Assembly: GCA_002887195.1 (NCBI GenBank)
Contig: PJAB01000967.1
Location: 1-18,658, forward strand
Length of the DNA: 18,658 nucleotides
Origin: Chrysochromulina parva
Taxonomy: Eukaryota > Haptophyta > Prymnesiales > Chrysochromulinaceae
Direction: 5' to 3'
This document shows, one piece after another, positions 8,993-18,300 of this stretch (position 1 is the first letter of the stretch; each line of letters starts with the position of its first letter). The position numbers were made by a program, and so were the translations under genes. The notes below the pieces were generated by a model, which made no database searches, was not told the DNA's origin, and saw nothing but the letters and a program-made list of their open reading frames with translations.

Positions 8993-10026
8993 ATGCGGCG
9001 AACACTTCTAATCCTCGTGCTCGCCGCTGAATCATCGTGCTGGACGTCACCACGCGTGCCACCCGCAGCAGCAGCGATGTCGGCAATGTCCGCCTCTGCA
9101 CACGTCAGTGTCCTTCGGCGCTCGCCACCGCCTCGAGCACTTCTGGCCTCGTTCTCGTCGCCGTTTGCCCGCACCCGCACCGACTCAAACGTCACCATCC
9201 GCGGCGCATCGGCGACGGATCTGCCCGCGCTCGCCAACCTGTGCACCGACGCCTTTTTCGGCACGCACACCTTTGGCGACGGCCCGGTCATCTTTGCTCA
9301 GCGCTCGGCCATCTATGCGAAGGTCTTCGCGCAGCTCGCGCGCCGCATCGGCATCGAGGACGGTCGCGAAGCCCGGCTACTCGTCGCCGTCGACCCGAGC
9401 ACCGGAGCCCTCCGTGGCTGCGTCGATCTCGCCGTCCACCTCTTCGACAGGCTTGAGCAGCGCTTCGAGCTGACGATCGACGAGATGCCCGAGAACGGGC
9501 GCAAGCGCTACAGCTGGCTGCCGTACGTGGCGTCGCTGGCCGTGAGTCCCGAGAGCCGACGCCAAGGGATCGCACGGTACGCACTACTCCGCGCTGCTCC
9601 GCGCACCCCACGCGCGCTGCTGTCCTGAGTTGAGCTCCGTGCCGCCGTTTCTCGTCGCCGCCTCTGATGGGCTGCGGAGCGGCCAACCCCCATACGGATC
9701 GACGCACGCCAATCTCGCACGTATCTCGCAGGACGAGCAGCGCGCATGCATATGCTCACCACGCCCCCCCCCCCCCTCTCCGCCACAGGCAGTTGATGCG
9801 TGAGGCCGAGCACCGCGCTCGCTTTGAGTGGGGCTACCGCGAGATGTGCCTCGAGGCCGCCTGCTGCAATCTGGACGCGATCAACTTTTACAAGCGGCTC
9901 GGGTACACGATCGTGCGCTCGGACGTGCCCGGCACGGGAGCGACCATCGTCGAGACGCGCGGCTTCTATTGGGAAGTGCTCCCGGTCGAAAAGTACCTGA
10001 TGAAGCGGCGCCTCTCGGGTTTTTGA
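8993..10026 (+). CDS. GNAT-family N-acetyltransferase with N-terminal targeting leader, two exons
   Basis: Exons 8993-9576 and 9789-10026 are joined in phase 2 (CG|GTACGC ... CCACAG|G), giving 273 aa. The leader MRRTLLILVLAAESSCW looks like a signal peptide and is followed by an Ala/Ser/Arg-rich stretch up to about residue 65. That layout suits a bipartite plastid leader in an alga with a secondary plastid. The GNAT fold starts at VTIRGASATDLPAL. The acetyl-CoA-binding motif A appears only after splicing, as SLAVSPESRRQGIAR joined to QLM (R/QxxGxA type, about 180-197). Motif B follows with LEAACCNLDAINFYKRLGYT, ending EKYLMKRRLSGF. Long versions of this fold occur in plastid acetyltransferases (GNAT1-10 group of plants); whether it acetylates protein N-termini, lysines or small amines cannot be told. 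The start is the first ATG in frame; earlier codons include only a TTG. Confidence 0.88.
9577..9788 (+). other. Intron of the GNAT gene (phase 2, 212 bp)
   Basis: The donor CACG|GTACGC and the acceptor after a C-run (13 C at 9764-9776) ending CGCCACAG|GCAG restore the conserved GNAT motif A exactly across the junction. Confidence 0.88.
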
Positions 10027-10169
10027 GGTCTCGACGATGGGTTTCGGTGCACTATTTGTATTTCGTCAGGGTCAGGACATGATTATACGAGGTCTGCTGT
10101 ATCGGTATATTCGCGGTATTTCACGTGACCCATCCTGCACTGATCCTGCACAAGAAAATAATAGACCGA
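10027..10169. other. Short tail-to-tail spacer
   Basis: This 143-bp gap between the GNAT stop and the double-cupin stop is AT-richer than its surroundings (atttgtatttcgtcagg, caagaaaataatagacc). No gene or clear signal is seen. Confidence 0.5.
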
Positions 10170-11379
10170 TCACGCCAGTTTCCGCGCCTTGTGCAGCGCT
10201 TCGAGGCGCGCCATCGACGCGCTGTCCTTTGCATTCGTGGCATTCTCCTCGGCCTCGCGCCCGCACAGGGCAGGCGTGAACGCGGGCAGGCAGAGCACCG
10301 AGTACGTGGTCGCCTCGGGCCACACCCACTTGACGCGCAGTCCCTTGGGGAGGAAGACGCCCTGGCCGGCGACGATGCGCTTCCTCCGTCCCTCGCCGTA
10401 GTCGAACTCGATGGAGCCCGAGGTGCACACGACGTACTCATCGAATAAGGGCGCCTGCCATGCCTCCTCAGAGGGGCCCTTGACCACCGCCCGGCCGAGC
10501 GAAGCGCTCGGGTCGCTCGAGGCCACGTTGCCAAAGTGCTCCATGATCGTGATGCCCGGAGCCTCCACGACCGCCACCTGTGGGGAGAGGGGAGGGCGCC
10601 GTGGTGAGCGCGTGCATGCATAGCACGTGCGCGCTTGGAGCCTCCACGAGCGCCACCGGCTTCACGACGAGCGGCGTGATGCCCGCAGCCTGCTCCTTGC
10701 CCAGCGTCAGCGGCAGGGCCTCCGGAGCCTTCGATGCCTGCGCTGCCACGCGATGGAGCTCGGAGAGCGCGGCGCGCGAGCTCTGATCGACGACGGTGTC
10801 GGACGTTGCGGATGCTTCACTGCCGGGCGTGAGCGGCGAGAAGGCAGGGACACACACCACCGTGTATGTGCACGGCGCCGGCCACTGCCACTTGACTCGC
10901 AAGCCCGCGGGAAGGTAGACGCCCTCGCCAGCCGGCACGGCTGTCTTGACGATGCCTGCACCGTCCGCGGCCACCGTGAGTAGCTCGAGCGTGCCAGAAT
11001 TCACGATTACGTACTCGGCGAAGCGTGGCACTTGGAATGCTGCTGTGTCAGCACGGTGCACGGTAGCGAGCGCAAAGGAGCAGCTGCTAGTCTTGCTCGC
11101 CACGTTGCCTATGAACTCACGAATAGTGATGCCGGGCGTGTCGAGGACAGTGACTGGGTCGTACACGATGGGCTCAGCGGACGACAGACTCGCTCCGGCA
11201 GCCAGCACCTTCTGCCTCCACTCCCAAGATCCATCGTCGGCCTGCACCATTTGCCAAGATGATGGCTCGCAAACGGTTGCTGCAGTGGTTACGGTGCTGG
11301 CAGCTCCAACCACCAGCGTCGCGCGTGCGGACACGCTACAGGCGAGGCGGCGGAAGGCCACGCCGAGGATGGATCGCAT
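10170..11379 (-). CDS. Double cupin-like (EutQ/DUF861-type) protein, two exons, putative mitochondrial leader
   Basis: Exons 10657-11379 and 10170-10577 are joined in phase 0 (AAGCCG|GTGGCG ... CCCCACAG|GTGGCG), giving 376 aa. The N-terminus MRSILGVAFRRLACSVSARA is Arg/Ser/Ala-rich without acids, as in mitochondrial presequences. Two homologous cupin-like halves follow. Half 1 is about 76-182 (TPGITIREFIGNVAS, AEYVIVNSGTLELL, GEGVYLPAGLRVKWQWP) and half 2 about 242-350 (APGITIMEHFGNVASSDPS, DEYVVCTSGSIEF, GQGVFLPKGLRVKWVWP). Each keeps the Gly and PxG of cupin motif 2. The usual HxH of motif 1 and the motif-2 His are absent, so metal-dependent catalysis as in canonical cupins is doubtful. The linker is Ala/Ser/Glu-rich. 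A binding or regulatory role is inference. The frame upstream of 11379 also offers an ATG (MVEIRQRKSPG, at about 11457), less convincing. Confidence 0.8.
10558..10656 (-). repeat. 20-bp direct repeat defining the double-cupin intron
   Basis: On the coding strand the intron (10656 down to 10578, 79 bp) begins GTGGCGCTCGTGGAGGCTCC, and the next exon begins with the same 20 bases bar one (C to G at base 7). The repeat copies are 10637-10656 and 10558-10577; their offset of 79 bp equals the intron length. The intron therefore looks like a tandem copy of the start of the downstream exon. Confidence 0.85.
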
Positions 11380-11885
11380 TCGGCCTCCCGCAGTTTTCCT
11401 CCTACAATAGTCTATATGGCCTTTTCCGGGACTTTTCCGCTGCCGTATCTCCACCATGGAACCTGATCTCAAACAAAAAAAAAAGTGTTTCGTGTGGTAC
11501 AAGTAGTGGCTGGACGGTACCTTGTGTGTCGATTCAACTGACACTCTCTCAATAAATTGGGACATAGCTGACCTATTATTCGAAATTTCATTTTGGGAAC
11601 CGAACGTGACGAATCCGGATTCGACGAATATGCCTGTTCAGTAGTTCGACTCACCCCACCCCCAATACGATCGGATATCGGATCCATGATTGTATCACGC
11701 ACTGTTTAAACGCGGGCGGGTGTCCCGTGTCCGGTCCCATGGTGAGCCCCACGACATCAGATGCCACAGCATAGCCACAGCACACAGCTGCACAGCTCAC
11801 AGGTCACAGCTCGCAAAAGGCCCCTCCCCGTCCGTGGTCGCTCTCACAGCTGCCAGGGTTCACAGCTCACCTTCACAGCTCACCT
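11380..11885. other. Intergenic, 506 bp between two minus-strand genes
   Basis: This must hold the double-cupin upstream region and the EF-hand gene 3' UTR. It shows an A-run (11465-11483), a 12-bp palindrome gaatccggattc near 11614, and a degenerate tandem of 'cacagct' words (about 11775-11890) that runs to the EF-hand stop codon. On the coding strand that repeat reads AAGGTGAGCTGTG, twice, so two donor-like AG|GTGAGC sites follow immediately after the stop. Confidence 0.6.
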
Positions 11886-12350
11886 TCACAAGAGCTGCCC
11901 GCGCAGCAGCGCCTCGACCTTCGCTTCGCGCCCGGCGCTCGGCGGCAAGGTGTTGAGCAGCATCTCGCGCAGCTCGTCCTCGGAGCGCCCGCCACGGCGC
12001 TGCTCGCGAATCCACGGAAGCCAAGAGGGGTCGATTGCCTTTTCGGGCGCGTCGAGCCATGAGGCGTCAATTGCTCTTTTCATCTCCTCCTCCAACTGGT
12101 CGAGCTCGTCCTTGAGCGCGGGCGTCAGCCCACCAGCGGCGAGGAACTCGGCCAGCGAGATCTTGCCGTCACCGTCCGTGTCCATCTTATTGAAGTGTAT
12201 CTTCGCTTCTTCTTCGGGGACCTTCCACGCATGGGCGAGCTCCTCGACACTCACGTAGCCGTCCCCGGACGTGTCGAGGAGCTTGAAATGGGAGATGAGC
12301 TCTTTGCTGCGCCGCTTGAGCTCCGCGATCCGAGCCTTGGTGGATCGGAC
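11886..12350 (-). other. Terminal exon with paired EF-hands
   Basis: Starts VRSTKARIAELKRRSKEL, then loops DTSGDGYVSVEE and DTDGDGKISLAE spaced 31 residues apart, a normal EF-hand pair. An acidic/Trp-rich tail follows (DASWLDAPEKAIDPSWLPW) and the protein ends LLRGQLL. All Ca2+ ligands are present. Confidence 0.9.
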
Positions 12351-15300
12351 CTGATGAGGGACGCAATCAGACGCAATCAGACGTCATCAGAGGATCCTCG
12401 GCGGATCGGACCTGATGAGGGACGCAATCAGACGCGCGTACCTCGGAGCTCCGCACAGGCTCGTATTTGCGCCTCCATCTCGCGCCATGGACCACGCCGA
12501 CGATGAGGGTCGGTGTCAGGAGGAGTAGCCAGAACATCGGCAGCAGTATGCCGAGTAGGTCGTCGAAGGTGGACACGTTGGGCATTGTGACGAGCCCGGT
12601 GTTCATCAGAGCGAGCACCACGAGCGACAGCCCCAGGCCCGCGAACACCTTGAGCGCTGGGTCATCGCCCAACACGGCGCTAGAGTGGGCCGTTGCGCTC
12701 CAGAGACCAAATACGAGCAGAGGCGCGAGGAGAAGGAAGAGAGGGGTGATGCGTACCTGATGCCCGAGGCGATCCGCCTACGATGAGCATGTAATTGGTG
12801 TGCAATCCGTATGCAATCGGTATGCAATCCGCATCGGCAGCCCGAGCAGAAGGAAGTGAGGGGTGTGAAGAGAGGGGTGTGAAGAGAGGGGTGTGAAGAG
12901 AGGGGTGCTGCGTGCGCGGTATGGGGGCGGTGCGTGGGGCGGTACGGGGGGCGGTACGGGGGGCGGTACGGGGGGCGGTGCGTACCACTCCGGACGGTGC
13001 GAGCAGTGCGAGCAGCGTGATCGCCAGCGTGAGCCCAAGCGACGGGAGCGACGCGAAGAAGCGCGGATGCCACCCTCGCGCAATCAGCGCCGAGGGCATC
13101 TGGAGGGCGAGATGCTCCGTGGCCTCTACGAGCCATGGCAGCTCGTGCTGGGCGCATGGGCGCACCTGATGAGGGAGGCAATCAGCATGCAATCAGCGGC
13201 ACGCAGACGCACTCAACCGCAATCAGCGGCAATCGGTCGCACTCGGTGGCAGCTCAGGGGCACACACACCTGGTGCCGCGGGGTCACTCGATAGGGTACG
13301 TGCATCGCCGAGCACCGAGCACGTCCACTCGCGAGAGCTGCGCGCTGTGCCGTATCCAGAGGGGTGGCCGGTGCGGGCAGCATTCGCAGAGGGGATCGCT
13401 GTGAACGCGCCGGGGTACGCGGCCCGCGCTGGAGGATGGCCGCGTTCTGGTTCTGGACGAGATTTTTCAGCACGCGCTCATTCGACTTGATGAGTTCGTC
13501 AATGGCGATGAGCGGCGGAACGGCGACGTGGCTGGTGAAGAGGCCGGGACTCGAAGGGCTCATTAGGGCTCGTCAGGGCTCATTAGGGCTCATCAGGGCT
13601 CATTAGTGGAGGCACTCACCTGGTGAAGAGGCCGGGGCTCGAAGGGCTCCCGAGCCCGACGAGCGTCGTGCCGAGCGCGGACGAGGCCTGGCGTCGCGAG
13701 AGCTCATCGGAGGCCTTGTGGAGGTGCTGGTCCAGCTGACGAATCCGAGAATTGGGCGGGGTGTGTGACGAAACCGAGAATTGGGCGGGGGGAGAGGGCT
13801 CCTCTCAGCGGTCGGCCATCCAGCGAGAGAGGCGATCTCCCTTCGGAGATCATCGGAGCTGTGCTCCTCCGAGTGTGCGCGCATGCAAGGGCGCGCGCAT
13901 GCAAGGGCGCGGCCTTCCCCCACACCTTGTTGAGTAGCTCGTACAGCTTGGTGGGGAGGTAAGCTTCACACGAGGAGCGCCAGCCGTCGATACATTTCTT
14001 CCAGCATTGCTGCAGCTCGACCGGCGCGAACTCACACTGCATCAGCAGCCAAGCGAACTCGGCCTGATCGAGACCTTCCTCAGCTGAGCTGCTCCGGTTC
14101 AGGTCATACTTCTTTAGCATCTCCCGAGCCTGATGAGGGAGGTCATCAGAGGTCATCAGAGGCCATCAGAGGTCATCAGAGGTCATCAGAGGTCATCAGA
14201 GGTCATCGGAGGCAATCATACTTCTGGAGCATCGCCCGAGCATGTGGCCATCAGCGGCCATCAGCGGCCATCAGTGGCCATCAGCGACAATCCGTGGCAA
14301 TCCGCGGCCATTCTTGGCAAGCTGTGGCACGCAGCGGCAATCAGCGGCACTGAGCGACACGCAGCGACAATGAGCGCCCACCTGAAAATCAGAGACCTGG
14401 ATGCCGAAATGATGAAGAGCTTGCCTGACCTCGTACGCGGAGATGCGGCCGTTGCCGTCTTTATCGAAGAGATTGAACGCCATGATGATCTCTTGTGGAA
14501 TGCCCTCAAAGTCGAGAAGCTGCCGGATGAGCACCTGTTAAAGGGGGGGCACGGGGTGGAGCGCTCAGGGCTGACCGTCGAGGTGTCATCAAGTGGCAAT
14601 CCGAGGCCATCAGAGGTGCGATCAGGCAGTCAAGTGACAAGCAGGCCATCAAGTGGCAATCGCACCTCGCCCAGCTCGCGAAGCTGGTGATTCGCGGGCA
14701 AGCCCCCATGGGTGATGAGGGAGTTGCTTGAGTACAAGAGCTGCTCGAGCGCCTCCCCCATGCTCTTCATGACCGGTAGCAACTCGAACACTTCGAGCCG
14801 GTCGAAGACTTCGGCGACGCCTCGAAGCATCGCGAGGTCCTTATCACACTTTTTGGGATCGCGTTTGGGATCGAATTCGAAGCGATCGAGCGTCACCTGA
14901 TGAGGGACGCAATCAGACGTCATCAGAGGAGCCATCAGACGCAATCAGGATCGAATTCGAAGCGATCGAGCGTCACCTCCTTCGCGACGCTCGTGAGCAG
15001 CCGCGCGTACATGAGGTAGTTACGCTTGACGAACCCCGCCCACGAGCGGCCGTCAACCTTCGCCTTCTCGGCCGCCGCCTTCTCAGCCGCCGCCCTCTCA
15101 GCCGCCGTCTTCTCAGCCGCCGCCTTCGCCGCGACCAAATAGGCAGCGCTCGTCCACGGCGTGAGGAAGAGCGTGCACGCGCGGATCAGGTGGATGACGC
15201 GAGTCGAGTTTGTTGGCAGATATTCGAGCTGGTTGTTGAAGAAGTGGTACCTGATGAGGGAGGTCATCATGGACAATCAGGGTCACTCAGGGAGGATCGG

Positions 15301-18300
15301 GCACCTGATGAGGGAGATCATCATGGACAATCAGGGTCACTCAGGGAGGATCGGGTACCTGATGAGGGAGGCCGTCAACGGCAATCAGGGTCACTCAGGG
15401 AGGATCGTGTACCTGATGAGGGAGGTCATCAACGGTAATCAGGGTCACTCAGGGAGGATCGTGTACCTGATGAGGGAGGTCATCAACGGTAATCATGGTC
15501 ACTCAGGGAGGATCGGGTACCTGATGAGGGAGGCAATCATGGACAATCAGGGTCACTCAGGGAGGATCGGGTACCTGATGAGGGAGATCATCATGGACAA
15601 TCAGGGTCACTCAGGGAGGATCGGGTACCTGATGAGGGAGGTCATCAACGGTAATCAGGGTCACTCAGGGAGGATCGGGTACCTGATGAGGGAGATCATC
15701 ATGGACAATCAGGGCCACTCAGGGAGGATCGGGTACCTGATGAGGGAGGTCATCAACGGTAATCAGGGTCACTCAGGGAGGATCGGGTACCTGATGAGGG
15801 AGATCATCAACGGCAATCAGGGTCACTCAGGGAGGATCGGGTACCTGATGAGGGAGGGCATCAACGGCAATCAAAGGGCACTCCGAGGGCTCTTAGTGTT
15901 CATCAGCAGCGTACATCGGCACCGCGACCAACGAGTGTGGGGAGCGATTGGTATTCAGTCCCTTGGCCTCTTGGTCGCCATACGATTTGAGAGCAGCGAG
16001 GATCGCCGCCTTGCTGCCGTCCGGAGGGCAACACGAAGACCACGCCTCCCCAGGCTTCTTGATGCTCGTCCCCTCAGCCAGAGCCCGGAGCTCATCGAGA
16101 GTCATCGCGTCCATCTTCTCACGACGGCGGCACAGTTCCGCGCTGATGAGGGGGGCAATCAGTGGCTGATGAGGGGGCAATCAGAGGCTGAGGAGGGTGG
16201 CAATCAGTGGCTGAGGAGGGAGGCCATCAGAGACTGTCAATGGCAATCAAGCCGAATGGCCTCTCGGGCAGTCAGCTTCAATCGGTGGCCATGAATGGCA
16301 ATCGGTAGCAATTATGTCGGTTCAATCGGTGACCATGAATGGCAATCAGAGGCAATCAGAGGCCATCAGAGGCAATCAGAGGCAATCATGTCGGTACCGG
16401 CGAGCCATCTGAAGCTCATGTGCGTTCAGATGATCGAAGAGGCATGGGAGGCAGCCGAGGACTGCATAATTGGTGAGTTCTGACTCGGTCGCAGGCGGAC
16501 GGAGCGATAGCTGTGAACGAACGGGGTGCGAAGTGTGAACTGAGGGGGATGACGTCGCGCGCGCGCGAGAGAGAGAGAGCACTCAGCGGCTCTTGGCGGC
16601 TTGTGCGCAAGAACTCCTACCTGCTTGATCAGATGCGGCTCGCCGTTCTGTGCCAGCCAGAATTGCGAGAGCGAGTGGAGCAACAGCTCCGCGTCTGCAC
16701 GCAAGGCACCACTCAGAGGGCTCTGCCTGAGCTCCTCGCATTCGCGCTTGCGTGCATCACGCTCCGCACTGATGCCGAGAGGGAGGAAGTGGTGCAGGTA
16801 GCTCTTCAGCACGATCACGTATAGGGGCTCAAGATTCGTCACACCGAGCCCAAGCACGTTGCCATATAAGGGATCAAGATTCGTCACGCCGAGCGCAAGC
16901 ACGTTGCCAAGCGCCGAGTCGGGCGCCTTGAGCGCCCACCGCTTCTGGACGAAATCGGACAAGGCATTTTCGCCTGATGGAGGGGGGGCATGATGAGAGA
17001 GGCCATCAGGGGGGGGCATGATGAGAGAGGCCATCAGGGGGGGCATGATGAGAGAGGCCATCAGGGAGGCCGATGAGAGAGAGGCACTCAGCGGTGACCT
17101 CACCGGCGGACGAGAGAGGCCATTGGCAAAAGAGGAACAGGTAGTATTCCCAAGCAGTGAGCCGGAGAGAGTCCTTCGGAAAAGCTGCTCTCAACTCGTT
17201 GCGATCGATGCGGCCGTCCCCGTTGCGGTCGACCGCCCGAAAAGCTGCGTTCCACTCGGCGCGATCGATGTGGCCGTCCCCGTTGCGGTCGATGCTGTGG
17301 ACGTTGAGACGTTGCTGGAAGAGGGTCGGCAACGGCTGTCCAGCTCCAAGGTAGTGCCGGCACGCTGCAGGCAGGCACTTGCAGAAGAACAGGTAGAGGT
17401 ATTTGGGCGTGAGGGCCAAGCCGTTGGCGTCCACCCGCATCGACACGTCGCGCCACTTTTGGAAGAGGATCCCGGTGCGCGCGCCCTGTGGCGAGGGGGC
17501 CTCGAGCAGTCCGAGGAGTTTCTCCTGGAGCGCGGCTGCCTCGCGCACCTGAGGGGGCAATTAGGGAGGCAATTAGGGAGGCAATTAGGGAGGCAATTAG
17601 GGAGGCAATTAGGGAGGCAATCACGGAGGCAATTAGGGAGGCAATTAGGGAGGTCATTAGGGAGGTCATCAGGGAGGTCCTCAGCGGCAGTGCCGTACAT
17701 TCCTTCTCGGCTCGACGAGCAGGTTCGCTTGCTCGTTCAGCCAGGCGTGATTCGTCGCCACGCCCCCACTGCCTCCCACCGTGACGTCTCCAAAGAGGCC
17801 GATCATCAGCTGCGGAAGGGTCCTGTGGAAGACCTCCAGCTCGTCGCCCTCCATCTGTGCCGCGTACTTGGCGCACGCCTCCGTCGCTTCGGATGGCGAC
17901 CTGATGAGGGAAGCCATCAGAGGCCATCAGAGAGGTCATCAGAGAGGTCATCAGAGAGGTCATCAGAGAGGTCATCAGAGGTCGTTAGAGGTCATTAGAG
18001 GCAATCAGGGGATACCAGTCGAGCAGCTCGAGCAGGCGCACGCCTCTCGAGCACGCACGCCATCAGAGGCCATCAGAGGCCATCAGAGGCCATCAGAGGC
18101 AGCTCACCAGTCGAGCAGCTCGAGCAGGCGCACGCCGCTCGTGTACACGCGTCGATCGCGATCGAAGACGCCTCGACGAGATTGCCCTGTGACAACAGCG
18201 CCCTGTGACGGCAGGTCGCCTGGCATGTTCACGTTGAACACCCAGAGGCCGAGGACGAGGAGGAGGAAGAGGAGGGCTACGCACCCGATCAGACCCGTGA

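Noticed and set aside
8815..9291. Extension of the four-helix membrane protein upstream of 8814
   Set aside because: The extra residues are antisense to the GNAT leader and first exon, and are Arg/Ser-rich with no domain; the ATG at 8814 is the natural start.
12606..13181. Minus-strand frame with RTVRSGTHRPPYRPPYRPP repeats
   Set aside because: It is the wrong frame across an exon and a minisatellite intron; the other frame has membrane helices and continues in phase 0 into the next exon.
14133..14690. Plus-strand 185-aa frame
   Set aside because: The first part is intron repeat (VIRGHQRPSEVIRGHQ) and the later part is antisense to the EF-hand exon 14382-14534.
15247..15880. CRISPR-like array
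   Set aside because: The units are contiguous and similar along the full 54 bp, with no repeat/unique-spacer alternation. The context is an intron of a eukaryotic gene.
15161..16294. Plus-strand 377-aa frame with perfect 18-residue repeats (YLMREVINGNQGHSGRIG)
   Set aside because: The repeat period of 54 bp is a multiple of three, so the frame stays open by arithmetic. The minus strand has exons with EF-hand coding and phase-matched splice sites on both sides; this frame translates intron repeats.
16376..16483. Plus-strand mini-exon ending in an ideal donor (aattg|gtgagt)
   Set aside because: Translation (MSVPASHLKLMCVQMIEEA) looks protein-like, but the opposite strand supplies a phase-compatible exon linking two well-supported exons of the EF-hand gene. 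No plus-strand partner exon is visible.
17018..17998. Plus-strand 326-aa frame rich in LGRQLGRQ and SERSSERS
   Set aside because: It is antisense to EF-hand exons 17104-17548 and 17699-17900, with intron repeats translated between them.
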